Positions 26,007 through 34,340 of a DNA stretch of 64,000 bases are shown one piece after another. The stretch spans positions 1,488,001 to 1,552,000 of the forward strand of contig CP184673.1 in assembly GCA_048814795.1 (NCBI GenBank). The letters are read 5' to 3'. Position 1 is the first letter of the stretch. Each line of letters starts with the position of its first letter. The translations under genes and the position numbers were made by a program. The stretch comes from Thermatribacter sp048814795 (GTDB taxonomy: Bacteria; Atribacterota; Atribacteria; Atribacterales; Thermatribacteraceae). The notes under the pieces are model-generated. The model had not been told where the DNA came from, did no database searches, and saw only the letters and a program-made list of their open reading frames with translations.

Positions 26007-26978
26007 TCAAGCTTTACCTGCACTACCCAGCAATTCACATTTTCTTATATACATTTTTTTGAGTTCCTCTCTGGCTACTCCAAGGTATTTCCGAGGGTCA
26101 AACTCAGCTGGGTTTTCAGCAAGGTATTTGCGGACCATAGCCGTGAAGACCAGACGCCCGTCGGAATCGATGTTGATTTTGCAAACTGCTGATTGAGCTG
26201 CTCTCTTTATCTGATCTTCGGGTACACCTACTGCGTTTTCCAGTTTACCACCATACTTGTTTATGATTTCTACATATTCTTTAAGCACAGATGATGCACC
26301 ATGAAGGACAATAGGAAAGCCCGGAAGGCGTCTTTCTATTTCTTCAAGTATGTCAAAGCGCAATTCAGGAAGCGGTTCTCCTGGTTTCAGTTTAAACTTG
26401 TAGGCCCCATGGGAGGTACCTATGGAAATAGCCAGGCTGTCTACGCCGGTCCTGGATACAAAATCTTCAACCTGTTCGGGTTTGGTATAGTGACTCTCTT
26501 CTGAGGAAACGTGCTCTTCAATACCAGCCAGTACGCCAAGTTCTCCCTCCACTGTAACATCATATTGATGGGCATATTCAACCACCTTTTTGGTGAGGGC
26601 TATATTTTCTTCATACGGCAAATGGGAACCGTCGATCATAACGTTAGAAAAGCCATTGTCTACGCAGGCTTTGCAAAGCTCAAAAGAATCGCCATGATCC
26701 AGGTTAAGGGCAATGGGAATGTTACTGCCCATTTCCCGGGCCATTTGGATTGCTCCTGGTACCATGTAGCGTAATAGGGTTTGGTTGGCGTACTTACGAG
26801 CGCCTTTGGAAATTTGCAGTATAACCGGAGAATTACATTCCACACAGGCCATGATTATGGCCTGAAGCTGTTCCATGTTGTTAAAATTATAAGCTGGAAC
26901 AGCATATTTGCCTTCCATGGCCTTGCGGAACATGTCGCGGGTATTGACCAGACCAAGCTCACTGAAGTGCACTGCCAT
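26007..26978 (-). CDS. fba: Class II fructose-bisphosphate aldolase
   Basis: Zinc-dependent aldolase of glycolysis and gluconeogenesis, about 323 residues. Zinc and catalytic motifs are visible: IALNLDHGDSFE, VTVEGELGVLAGIEEH, SIGTSHGAYKF and PIVLHGASS. VCKINIDSDGRLVF near the C-terminus is the conserved phosphate-binding strand. Start choice is between ATG 26978 (MAVHFSELGLVNT) and an upstream TTG at 27002 behind GGGGAG. The ATG fits family alignments better. The gene appears monocistronic, with the palindromic terminator just beyond the stop. Confidence 0.95.
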   Translation of the reverse strand: MAVHFSELGLVNTRDMFRKAMEGKYAVPAYNFNNMEQLQAIIMACVECNSPVILQISKGARKYANQTLLRYMVPGAIQMAREMGSNIPIALNLDHGDSFELCKACVDNGFSNVMIDGSHLPYEENIALTKKVVEYAHQYDVTVEGELGVLAGIEEHVSSEESHYTKPEQVEDFVSRTGVDSLAISIGTSHGAYKFKLKPGEPLPELRFDILEEIERRLPGFPIVLHGASSVLKEYVEIINKYGGKLENAVGVPEDQIKRAAQSAVCKINIDSDGRLVFTAMVRKYLAENPAEFDPRKYLGVAREELKKMYIRKCELLGSAGKA

Positions 26979-27152
26979 ATCACATATCCCCTTTTCTATC
27001 AAGATTTCTCCCCTTTTGGGAGATAGCTGTTTTCAACACAGCATTCTATTTTACCATTTTGCGGTAGAAAGTCTACTTCCCAGTGTCCAAGTACTGCTAA
27101 GTTTTACAGCTACTTTTATATACTTTTTCTTAGTTCTTTAAGCTGTACTCAG

Positions 27153-27181
27153 TTGACATGGGTTAGGGAGTTGCATATAAT
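27153..27181 (+). promoter_or_regulatory. Consensus promoter of tRNA-Val(CAC)
   Basis: TTGACA (27153-27158) and TATAAT (27176-27181) stand exactly 17 bases apart, a perfect sigma-70 consensus, 17 bases before the tRNA. Confidence 0.92.
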
Positions 27182-27198
27182 GCTTACAGGCGTTCAGT

Positions 27199-27273
27199 GC
27201 GCGGTTAACTCAGCGGTAGAGTGCCATCCTCACACGGTGGAAGTCGCTGGTTCGAATCCAGCACCGCGCACCA
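27199..27273 (+). tRNA. tRNA-Val (anticodon CAC)
   Basis: Acceptor arms GCGCGGT and ACCGCGC with discriminator A and encoded CCA. D arm is ACTC/GAGT. The anticodon arm CCATC-CTCACAC-GGTGG gives CAC. T arm is GCTGG-TTCGAAT-CCAGC. Its 3' end is only two bases from the stop of the convergent small ORF at 27276. Confidence 0.97.
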
Positions 27274-27275
27274 TT

Positions 27276-27470
27276 TTAATTCTGTATCTTTTTTTCCGCT
27301 TTTTCAATTTCACGATCTATCGCAACTCGCATAGCTTTGAGCAGTTCTACTCGTGCTTGAGAAAGATGTTTCTTTACTTCATCATCAACCAGGGGTCCAA
27401 AAAGCTTTTCAATCGGTCCAAAAAGTAGTTCTTCAAAAAGCTCTTTGCTCTTTTCCGACCGTTCTTCCAT
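27276..27470 (-). CDS. Small charged helical protein, unknown function
   Basis: This 64-residue protein is rich in Glu, Lys and Leu and has no membrane segment or cysteine. It looks like one or two amphipathic helices (KSKELFEELLFGPIEKLFG then DEVKKHLSQARVELLKAM). A good SD, GGGAGGG, precedes the ATG, which supports a real gene. It is the last member of the thrS-methyltransferase-prmA-flavodoxin-like series, 23 bases after the flavodoxin-like gene. No family recognised. Confidence 0.65.
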   Translation of the reverse strand: MEERSEKSKELFEELLFGPIEKLFGPLVDDEVKKHLSQARVELLKAMRVAIDREIEKAEKKIQN

Positions 27471-27493
27471 TTTTTAACCCTCCCTTCTCTTTC

Positions 27494-27898
27494 TTAAAGA
27501 TGGCGTTTTACCAGTTCTTCTGCCTCCTTTTGGCCTCTAATAGCTTCAAAGTCAACCACAAAAGCACCTCGCGATTCCATGTGCCCCATAAGACGGCGCA
27601 GAGCCTTGTCGGTTCCAAAGAGTGCTGATTTTACGTAAGCAACTGATTTTTTGCCTTCCATTCCGTTAGCACCCTGTAGAAACTTAACTACTTCCTGAGA
27701 TATTTTGCCTCCAAAGAAACTGGTTATTTTTGCTCCCACCAGCACAAGATCAAAGGGCCTGAAACTTATTGGTGAAGAAAGGTTTTCAACTTCTACAGCT
27801 TTTACTATATGGCCAGACTTCTCAAAAAGAGCTATCATGTATTTGGTGATGTTCACAAGGTCCTGATCTTTAGTAGAATACACAAAAGCAACTCTCAA
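27494..27898 (-). CDS. Flavodoxin-like fold protein
   Basis: About 134 residues with an alternating strand-helix pattern. The first strand, RVAFVYSTKDQDLVNI, resembles the phosphate-binding loop of flavodoxins, and FDLVLVGAKITSFFGGKIS fits the second and third strands. KSVAYVKSALFGTDKALRRL follows. The frame extends to a GTG at 27910 that overlaps its own SD. TTG 27898 is preferred because GAGGTGG lies 8 bases upstream. A redox or FMN-binding role is possible, but the usual threonine/serine-rich FMN loop is imperfect. Confidence 0.7.
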   Translation of the reverse strand: MRVAFVYSTKDQDLVNITKYMIALFEKSGHIVKAVEVENLSSPISFRPFDLVLVGAKITSFFGGKISQEVVKFLQGANGMEGKKSVAYVKSALFGTDKALRRLMGHMESRGAFVVDFEAIRGQKEAEELVKRHL

Positions 27899-27941
27899 CG
27901 CACAAACCACCTCACTATTTGAGCCTTTGTAATATTATAAC

Positions 27942-28754
27942 CTACTTGCTCTCGTTCAAGAAAACCATAGTTACCCAGCTGTCCTGAATGGTACAGTCTA
28001 CTTCTTTAAAACTTAAAGAATCAAGCTGGTGGCACACTTTTTGTATGTCTTTTTCCTCAAAGCCAGAAATTATGAGCAATCCTCCAGAAATAAGTTTTTC
28101 TCTAAAAAGATGCGCATTTTCGATAATAAAATCGGGACTTATATTCACCACTAAGAGATCAAATTTATCCTTCACATCGGCAATGCTGCCCAGTATAAAA
28201 TCAATCTTCCGGGGATGAAGATTGTTCAAAACACAGTTTCTCTGTAATTCTTTTTGAGCCAGAGGATCTATGTCCACGGCAACTATTTTGGAAGCTCCTA
28301 TTTGGGCAGCAAATATAGAAAGTATTCCCGACCCTGTTCCCACATCAAGAAGCGTACTTCCTTTTTTACAGTACTTTTTAAGCATCCTAATGCACCATAA
28401 AGTTGTAGGATGATGACCGGTACCAAAGGCGAGCCCTGGGTAAATGACCAGGTCCACGTCAGCTCCAGTTGGTCCTATCCAGGGAGGGCGAAGAGAGATA
28501 TTTTCCCCGGCCCACACTACTGAGAAGCTCTTCTTCCAATTATTTTTCCAATCACTTTCTACTTCCTCGTCTTCTTCAAAGTAACTCACAAGATGCAGTG
28601 GTAAATCATTCAGATTCTGCTCCTCTTTTAAATAAACAATTATTTTCTCTTCTTTTTCCCACAGACCAGCTACTTTTTTCCCCTGGAAGAAGAAATACAG
28701 AAGTTTACGAGAGGCTTCGTCCTTTGGCAAAATAACAAACTTACGCCACTTCAC
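27942..28754 (-). CDS. prmA: Ribosomal protein L11 methyltransferase
   Basis: SAM-dependent methyltransferase of about 270 residues that trimethylates ribosomal protein L11. The PrmA hallmark GLAFGTGHHPTT is present, followed by SAM-binding motif I LLDVGTGSGILSIFAA and VAVDIDPLAQ. The family's later NI-x-x motif appears as LLVVNISPDFI. Start is GTG 28754, overlapping the upstream methyltransferase stop by four bases. Its place beside thrS and another methyltransferase fits a translation-related operon. Confidence 0.9.
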   Translation of the reverse strand: MKWRKFVILPKDEASRKLLYFFFQGKKVAGLWEKEEKIIVYLKEEQNLNDLPLHLVSYFEEDEEVESDWKNNWKKSFSVVWAGENISLRPPWIGPTGADVDLVIYPGLAFGTGHHPTTLWCIRMLKKYCKKGSTLLDVGTGSGILSIFAAQIGASKIVAVDIDPLAQKELQRNCVLNNLHPRKIDFILGSIADVKDKFDLLVVNISPDFIIENAHLFREKLISGGLLIISGFEEKDIQKVCHQLDSLSFKEVDCTIQDSWVTMVFLNESK

Positions 28755-29626
28755 TGTTTTCTCTCTTTATTTCGATAAGCTATCACTAAGATTCCAGAAG
28801 CTGACTTAGCACCTATTCCCAGGACTTCTATTTGGGAGTCGTATTCCAGAGAAATCCTTAAAAACTCGTGGTATAGTTTTGAATTTTTAGATAGCTTGCG
28901 CAGTGTTTTTAAAGGCAACATACGAGCTAAAGTGCCTGTGGCTACCAGGCGTTCAATTGTAAAACCATTAGCTTCTATCATATCAACTATTTCTTGAGGT
29001 AAAAATCCATGCAGAGGCGGAAAAACAAAATATGATAGGAACGGTATTTTAGCTTCCAGAGAACTCAAAAATGATGGATGGTCCCAGTTACCAGTTTTCA
29101 AAAAGTTCTTGCTGATTTCCAAAGATTTGTGGAAGCGAAGCTCTGTTTCCATAAATACTGGAAGCTGGCCCAGGCGGTTAACTACTGAAATGATGAGTGT
29201 TTGCTTGCTTACCCTGCTTAATTCTTCCAGGGCTTTTTCGTGCTGTGGATAGGCATAGGATACAGGTGCATCTAAAGAAACGACCAGATCAAATTTTTCG
29301 TCTTCAAAAAAGGAAAGGTCCCTTATATCACCCTCCAGGAAATGTATGTTGTTGATATTTTTCCTTCGAGCTTCATTCTGGGCATGCTTAAGCATTTGCT
29401 TCGAGATGTCAAGATGGTAAACCTCGCAACCTCTTTCGGCAAAAAGTAGAGAATACCTTCCATAGCCTCCACCTGCATCCAGAACAGTCATGCCTTCTTG
29501 CAACACTCTTTCTATCTCAAGCCACACTAAATCAGTATGGATCTTTTTTTCTAAATTTCTATCTCTTCGCTTTTCTTTAGCAACATGATGGTTCCAGAAA
29601 TTTTTATGTAGCTCGGTTTGTCTCAT
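28751..29626 (-). CDS. Class I SAM-dependent methyltransferase
   Basis: This 291-residue protein has a Rossmann-type methyltransferase core. Motif I is TVLDAGGGYGRYSLLFAERG, followed by the acidic strand end VYHLDISKQML and FLEGDIRDLSFF. The N-terminal EKKIHTDLVWLEIERVL region and the C-terminal half (after residue 170) probably form a substrate-binding lid. It starts directly after thrS with the stop and ATG nearly touching and overlaps prmA by four bases. Small-molecule or tRNA targets are both possible; no specific substrate is recognised. Confidence 0.85.
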   Translation of the reverse strand: MRQTELHKNFWNHHVAKEKRRDRNLEKKIHTDLVWLEIERVLQEGMTVLDAGGGYGRYSLLFAERGCEVYHLDISKQMLKHAQNEARRKNINNIHFLEGDIRDLSFFEDEKFDLVVSLDAPVSYAYPQHEKALEELSRVSKQTLIISVVNRLGQLPVFMETELRFHKSLEISKNFLKTGNWDHPSFLSSLEAKIPFLSYFVFPPLHGFLPQEIVDMIEANGFTIERLVATGTLARMLPLKTLRKLSKNSKLYHEFLRISLEYDSQIEVLGIGAKSASGILVIAYRNKERKQ

Positions 29627-29627
29627 A

Positions 29628-31454
29628 TTAATCCACTGATTTTTTATTTATTGCTTCCTGGATGTCTTCCATAAACCTTTCCAGGGTTAAACTTCCAATA
29701 TCTCCCTCTTTTCTTTTGCGCACACTTACTTTTCCTTCTTGTTCTTCTTTGTCGCCTACGATCAAGATATAAGGGATTTTGTTATTTTGTGCTTTTCTTA
29801 TTTTGGCCCCCAAAGTTGCATTTTCGTCATCCAGTTCAACCCTTATTTCTTTGTTTAAGATAATTTCTCTTACCTTCTTGGCATAAGGGATATGTCTTTC
29901 GGCTATTGGAAGCACTATAACCTGTACAGGTGCTAACCAGAGCGGTAAAGCTCCTGCAAAATGTTCAATAAGTATTCCCAAGAAACGTTCTATGCTTCCC
30001 AATATGGTGCGATGCAACATAACAGGTCTGTGTCGGTTTCCATCTTTGCCTATATAAGAAAGATCAAATTTTTCAGGCATTGAGAAATCAAGCTGGATAG
30101 TGCCACATTGCCAGCGGCGACCCAGGCTGTCGCGCAAGTGGAAGTCGATCTTAGGACCATAAAAGGCACCTTCCCCTTCGTTGATGCGATAAGAAAGACT
30201 TAGCTCTTTAAGAGCATTTTCCAGAGAAGAAGTAGCCATTTCCCACATTTCTTCAGAACCCATTGCTTTTTCAGGACGGGTGCTCAACTCTACTTCGTAA
30301 TCAAAATTGAAAAGTCTGTAAAAAAAGTCAGCAAGCTCTATTACTCCTATAATTTCGTTTTTGACCTGGTGAGGTTCCATGTAAATATGGGCATCATCTT
30401 GAGTGAAACAGCGAACACGCATAAGACCATGTAAAACCCCGGATAATTCGTGCCTGTGTACTAAGCCGAGTTCTGCTATACGCAGGGGGAATTCCTTATA
30501 ACTGCGCAAGCGGGTCTGGTAAACAAGAATACCACCAGGACAATTCATCGGTTTTATGGCAAACTCCCGGTTTTCAATTTGAGTGAAGTACATATTTTCC
30601 CGGTAATGTTCCCAATGTCCAGAACGTTCCCAGAGTTTTCTATCCAGTATTATGGGAGTTCTAATTTCTTGATAACCCCGTTTCAAGTGCTCTTTACGCC
30701 AGAAATCGACTAAAGTGTTTACGATGATCATACCTTTGGGATGAAAAAACGGGAAACCCGGACCTTCTTCGTGGAGGCTGAAAAGATCTAACTCTTTTCC
30801 CAAACGCCTGTGATCCCTTTTACGAGCCTCCTGCAAGCGTTTTAAATATGCCTGCAATTCCTCCTTACCTTCGAAAGAAATTCCGTATATCCGCTGCAAC
30901 ATAGGATTCTCAGCTTTCCCCCTCCAATAAGCTCCTGCAAGGCTCAAAAGGGAAAATGCCTTTATAAACCCTGTAGAAGGTACATGAGGCCCCCGACAAA
31001 GGTCTACAAATTCCCCATTTTGATATATGCTCACTTTATCTTCAGGTATCTCTTCAAGGATTTCCAGTTTATATTTTTCTCCTCGCTCTTGAAAAATTTT
31101 TTTTGCCTCTTCTTTGCTAACTTCTTTGCGGATAAAAGGCAAATTTTCTTTAATAATTTTTTTCATCTCTTTTTCTATCTCTTTAAGGGCCGTTTCTTCG
31201 ATACCTCCTGGGATATCAAAATCATAGTAGAAACCTTCTTCAATTGCTGGCCCGACGCCCAGTTTAGCTTTTGGATATAACCTTTTCACTGCCTGGGCCA
31301 TAATGTGAGCTGTGCTGTGCCAGTAGATTTCTTTGCCTTCCGGATCCTCGAAATAGATATACCGCTCAATTTCGTCGCCTTCTTTGACAGAGTTTAAATC
31401 TACAATTTTACCCTCTTTCAAAACGGCAGCTATTGCACGCTTCTCTTTGTTCAT
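29628..31454 (-). CDS. thrS: Threonyl-tRNA synthetase with shortened TGS domain
   Basis: Charges tRNA-Thr. At 608 residues it is about 30 short at the N-terminus. The protein begins within the usual TGS domain (RAIAAVLKEGKIVDLNSVKEGDE) and proceeds to the editing domain (HSTAHIMAQAVKRLYP). Class II motifs follow: zinc cysteine in MNCPGG, VHRHELSGVLHGLMRVRCF (motif 2), and MLHRTILGSIERFLGI (motif 3). The anticodon-binding domain is at the C-terminus (ALPLWLAPVQVIVLPI). The ATG 31454 has GGGGAGG at good spacing and a tRNA-operon terminator lies just upstream, so the short N-terminus is genuine. No T-box is present. Confidence 0.95.
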   Translation of the reverse strand: MNKEKRAIAAVLKEGKIVDLNSVKEGDEIERYIYFEDPEGKEIYWHSTAHIMAQAVKRLYPKAKLGVGPAIEEGFYYDFDIPGGIEETALKEIEKEMKKIIKENLPFIRKEVSKEEAKKIFQERGEKYKLEILEEIPEDKVSIYQNGEFVDLCRGPHVPSTGFIKAFSLLSLAGAYWRGKAENPMLQRIYGISFEGKEELQAYLKRLQEARKRDHRRLGKELDLFSLHEEGPGFPFFHPKGMIIVNTLVDFWRKEHLKRGYQEIRTPIILDRKLWERSGHWEHYRENMYFTQIENREFAIKPMNCPGGILVYQTRLRSYKEFPLRIAELGLVHRHELSGVLHGLMRVRCFTQDDAHIYMEPHQVKNEIIGVIELADFFYRLFNFDYEVELSTRPEKAMGSEEMWEMATSSLENALKELSLSYRINEGEGAFYGPKIDFHLRDSLGRRWQCGTIQLDFSMPEKFDLSYIGKDGNRHRPVMLHRTILGSIERFLGILIEHFAGALPLWLAPVQVIVLPIAERHIPYAKKVREIILNKEIRVELDDENATLGAKIRKAQNNKIPYILIVGDKEEQEGKVSVRKRKEGDIGSLTLERFMEDIQEAINKKSVD

Positions 31455-31484
31455 TGTTTTCCTCCCCTACCTGTTCTATAAATG

Positions 31485-31512
31485 AAAAAAGCGCCACTTC
31501 TCAAGGTGGCGC
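31485..31512 (-). terminator. Terminator of the five-tRNA operon
   Basis: On the minus strand a 7-base stem (GCGCCAC and GTGGCGC) with an 8-base loop is followed by TTTTTTC. It lies 19 bases after the tRNA-Val 3' end and 30 bases before the thrS start, so it separates the tRNAs from thrS or limits read-through. Confidence 0.88.
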
Positions 31513-31531
31513 CCCTTTTTATGTGTTTTAA

Positions 31532-31606
31532 TGGTGGGCGACACTGGACTCGAACCAGTGACCTCTTCCGCGTCAAGGAAGCGTTCTCCCTCTGAACTAG
31601 CCGCCC
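31532..31606 (-). tRNA. tRNA-Val (anticodon GAC)
   Basis: On the minus strand acceptor arms GGGCGGC and GTCGCCC (one G-T pair) carry discriminator A and encoded CCA. Anticodon arm CTTCC-TTGACGC-GGAAG gives GAC. T arm is CACTGG-TTCGAGT-CCAGTG. Last of five leftward tRNA genes. Confidence 0.96.
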
Positions 31607-31621
31607 ACACCAGACTCTTTC

Positions 31622-31697
31622 TGGAGGCGGCACCCGGACTCGAACCGGGGAATGAAGGATTTGCAATCCTCTGCCTTAGCCGCTTGGCTATGCCGCC
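31622..31697 (-). tRNA. tRNA-Cys (anticodon GCA)
   Basis: Acceptor arms GGCGGCA and TGCCGCC with discriminator T, as expected for cysteine, and encoded CCA. Anticodon arm GAGGA-TTGCAAA-TCCTT gives GCA. Confidence 0.96.
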
Positions 31698-31699
31698 AC

Positions 31700-31774
31700 T
31701 GGAGCGGAAGACGGGATTTGAACCCGCGACCCCCACCTTGGCAAGGTGATGCTCTACCCCTGAGCTACTTCCGC
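31700..31774 (-). tRNA. tRNA-Gly (anticodon GCC)
   Basis: Acceptor arms GCGGAAG and CTTCCGC with discriminator T and encoded CCA. Anticodon arm TCACC-TTGCCAA-GGTGG gives GCC. Confidence 0.96.
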
Positions 31775-31782
31775 TCGCTCAA

Positions 31783-31858
31783 TGGTGCCGAGACCCAGAG
31801 TCGAACTGGGGACGCATGGATTTTCAGTCCATCGCTCTACCACCTGAGCTATCTCGGC
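31783..31858 (-). tRNA. tRNA-Phe (anticodon GAA)
   Basis: Acceptor arms GCCGAGA and TCTCGGC with discriminator A and encoded CCA. Anticodon arm ATGGA-CTGAAAA-TCCAT gives GAA. Confidence 0.96.
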
Positions 31859-31867
31859 ACAAATGTC

Positions 31868-31946
31868 TGGCGGGGTCGACGGGATTTGAACCCGCGATCT
31901 TCAACGTGACAGGCTGACGTGTTAGGCCAGGCTACACCACGACCCC
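31868..31946 (-). tRNA. tRNA-Asp (anticodon GTC)
   Basis: Acceptor arms GGGGTCG and CGACCCC with discriminator G, as usual for aspartate, and encoded CCA. Anticodon arm TCAGC-CTGTCAC-GTTGA gives GTC. The D loop is long at 11 bases. First gene of the five-tRNA operon. Confidence 0.96.
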
Positions 31947-31962
31947 GCTTAAGCCAGTTAAC

Positions 31963-31991
31963 ATTTTAGCTACTTTGTTGCTCTTTGGCAA
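31963..31991 (-). promoter_or_regulatory. Promoter of the five-tRNA operon
   Basis: On the minus strand TTGCCA (31986-31991) and TAAAAT (31963-31968) are 17 bases apart. The -10 box ends 16 bases before the tRNA-Asp 5' end. Confidence 0.82.
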
Positions 31992-32035
31992 GTGGTTGGA
32001 GAGATTTTTGTAAATTTTTCTCCGATTTTATCGGA

Positions 32036-32895
32036 TTATCTTTCAATATGGTAGGTAGATGAAGGAGCATACTTGGTCCGGAAAAGTTCCTCTGCTTTTT
32101 TCCTCTCGTCATCGTTTATTTTTCCTTCAAACCAGTACACCTCAAGGACGGAAGCAAGGTGGTTAAGAAAGGAAAGGACGATTTTTTCTTTTTCTGGTGG
32201 TTGGGGAATCAATTCTTCAAGAGTAACGAAATTTGACCAAAGTTCTCGCTCAACTTTTTCATGGTTCAGAAAACAACTGGCCATTTCTTTACGGTTACCG
32301 GAAATTACAAACGAACCCTGAAAAAGGACTCCCCTTTTTGCTTTTGCCTGAGCTATTCCAATTATTTTTTTCCCCTTAATGCTTATTTCATGTGCGGTAT
32401 TTAGAGAAAAGCAATAAGGTGAAGAAAGATAGCTTTTTTGGGGGTTGCTCTGCAAATCCGGGAACAACCCAATCTCCTGTAGTGTCTTTAACCACGCTTC
32501 TTTAAGGCAAAGATAAAGAGAAAGAGGATTTAGTGCTTCTCTGGAGAGAGGAAGGTATAAGCTGAAAGTCACTTCATTGTCGTGTAATATGGCTCTTCCT
32601 CCAGTAGGACGCCTGACCAGGGGAATGCTTTTTTTTTAAGATAGGGAAAATTAAGGCTATTCGTCCTTTGAAACCGCCCTATTGAAAGAGTTGGTTCTGT
32701 CCAGGAAAAAAACCGTAAGGTTGGAGGAATACAATCTTTTGTTTCTTCTCCTATTATTAGCAAAGCTTCATCCTGGGCCATATTCCAGAAACCAGAGTGC
32801 TTACCGTCGAATATGGTTCTTAGAGCCGGTTCAGCTTTCCTGAATAAACTCTTTATATTGCTTTGCAGTAAGCAGTTCTTCCAGTTCTTCTTCAT
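32036..32895 (-). pseudogene. lplA: Lipoate-protein ligase A-like gene, broken by a -1 frameshift
   Basis: The two pieces join into one LplA/LipM-like protein of about 280 residues. The first piece (GFWNMAQDEALLIIGEE, FFSWTEPTLSIGRFQ) reaches a run of nine A on the coding strand (plus-strand T at 32629-32637). One extra A would restore LKKKSIPLVRRPTGGRAILH, and this joined stretch contains the family hallmark RRPTGGRAI. The second piece has GKKIIGIAQAKAKRGVLFQGSF, the usual lysine and QGS motifs. It attaches lipoyl groups and fits right after gcvH. The start is uncertain: ATG 32895 overlaps gcvH by 65 bases and has no SD. Sequencing indel, decay or slippage are all possible. Confidence 0.75.
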
Positions 32896-33211
32896 TTTCT
32901 ATTTTAATTTTCACTATCCACCCTTCATAGGGTTTTTGGTTAATTGTTTCAGGTTTATCTTCCAGAGAAGTGTTCACTTCAACAATTTCTCCCGAAACTG
33001 GAGCATAGAGGTTGGACACGCTCTTAACTGACTCTACGCTGCCCATTTTCTGATCTTTTTTAAGCTTCTGACCAAGAGAAGGTAGTTCTATAAAGACTAT
33101 ATCACCCAGTTCACTTTGGGCATAATCGGTAATACCACAAATCACCAAATCTCCTTCTTTTTTAACCCATATATGGTCTTTGGTGTAAAGCAAGTTTTCT
33201 GGAACGTTCAT
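32831..33211 (-). CDS. gcvH: Glycine cleavage system H protein
   Basis: This 126-residue lipoyl-carrier protein shuttles the aminomethyl group between glycine cleavage components. The lipoylated lysine is K63 in GSVESVKSVSNLYAPVSGEI. The N-terminus NLLYTKDHIWVKKEGDLVICGITDYAQ is canonical and the family length is normal. Start is ATG 33211 behind GGGGGAA. It sits between gcvT and the lipoate-ligase-like gene in a six-gene operon. Confidence 0.96.
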   Translation of the reverse strand: MNVPENLLYTKDHIWVKKEGDLVICGITDYAQSELGDIVFIELPSLGQKLKKDQKMGSVESVKSVSNLYAPVSGEIVEVNTSLEDKPETINQKPYEGWIVKIKIENEEELEELLTAKQYKEFIQES

Positions 33212-33214
33212 TTT

Positions 33215-34327
33215 TCATTCCCCCTTTTTGGAAAAAGATGTAATAAAAGGGATATCTACTACCCTGCCCTTTATTTTACCCCCTGGAGCTGAAATAACCA
33301 GCTCTCTGCCGCAAAAACAGTTCTGTCTATCCAGAAAAGCGAGCCCCAGGATTTTCTTAAACAGGAAAGAATAGTTGCCACTGGTAATGTAGCCACAGGG
33401 TAAGCTTTGGGAATTGTAGACAGGATAGCCATAACGAGGTATTTTTTTACCCTCAGTTATTTCTATACCTACCAGCTGTTTCTTGGGCCCAATTTTCTGT
33501 TCAAGACAGAGGGAGTTTTTGCCTATAAAGTTCTCTTTTTCCCATTCTATGAGGTGTTCTTTTTTGAGCTCGAGAGGAGTTACTGTTTCATCGATCTCCT
33601 GTCCATAAAGTGGTAGCGAGGCTTCGAAACGCAGAAGGTCTCGAACTCCAAAACCACAAGGACAGCCCCCCTCTTCAGTAATGCATTGGAGTAAAACTTC
33701 CCAGATTTCCCCATCATTTATTTCCCGGCACCACACTTCAAAACCATCTTCGTAAGAAAAGGCGCTGCGCATGATCATTAAATCTTGATTAGGCATTTTG
33801 AGCTCTTTCCAGCCAAAACGAGGTAGCGAACTTAAATCTTGAGAAAAAGCTTTTTTCACAACTGCCTGGCTTTTGGGTCCCTGTATAGAAAAAAGCAGAC
33901 TTCTTTCGGTGTAATCCTCAACGTCTATTTCAAGATGGTGCTGGTTTGCAATGTAACTTATCCATAAATAAAATTTTTCCCGGGCTCCAGCGTTGGTGAA
34001 TATCAAAAACTTTTTCTCCTCTATTTTGTAAACCAAAGACATGTCCACAACGCCGCCTCTTACATTCAAAAAAAAGCTCACTTTCCCTCGCAGGGAAACT
34101 CCTTCCGGAAAACAACGAGTCGAAACAAGTTCCATAAAAGCTCCCGCATCTTTGCCCTTAACTACAAATTTTCCCAGATGTGAGATGTCGAAGAGACCAC
34201 AGACATTTTTACAGGTAAAATATTCCTCGCGAATACTTTTGTAAAGGATGGGAACTTCCCAACTCGCGAAGCCCCCCATCCTTGCACCTATCTTAAGATG
34301 TTTTCTGGCAAGCGGAAGTTTCCTCAA
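33215..34327 (-). CDS. gcvT: Glycine cleavage system T protein (aminomethyltransferase)
   Basis: Transfers the methylene group from H protein to tetrahydrofolate. TTG 34327 is chosen: ACGGAGG stands 7 bases before it, and the encoded LRKLPLARKHLKIGARMGGF aligns with the family N-terminus. The longer open frame to 34546 only overlaps the lpdA C-terminus in another frame. This gives about 370 residues. Family motifs include ASWEVPILYKSIREEY, GLFDISHLGKFVVKGKDA and SYEDGFEVWCREIN. It lies 13 bases after lpdA and 3 bases before gcvH. Confidence 0.93.
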   Translation of the reverse strand: MRKLPLARKHLKIGARMGGFASWEVPILYKSIREEYFTCKNVCGLFDISHLGKFVVKGKDAGAFMELVSTRCFPEGVSLRGKVSFFLNVRGGVVDMSLVYKIEEKKFLIFTNAGAREKFYLWISYIANQHHLEIDVEDYTERSLLFSIQGPKSQAVVKKAFSQDLSSLPRFGWKELKMPNQDLMIMRSAFSYEDGFEVWCREINDGEIWEVLLQCITEEGGCPCGFGVRDLLRFEASLPLYGQEIDETVTPLELKKEHLIEWEKENFIGKNSLCLEQKIGPKKQLVGIEITEGKKIPRYGYPVYNSQSLPCGYITSGNYSFLFKKILGLAFLDRQNCFCGRELVISAPGGKIKGRVVDIPFITSFSKKGE

Positions 34328-34340
34328 GAGTTGCCTCCGT

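Noticed and set aside
31455..31531. T-box riboswitch before thrS
   Set aside because: The interval holds only the tRNA-operon terminator and an SD; there is no T-box sequence or specifier stem.
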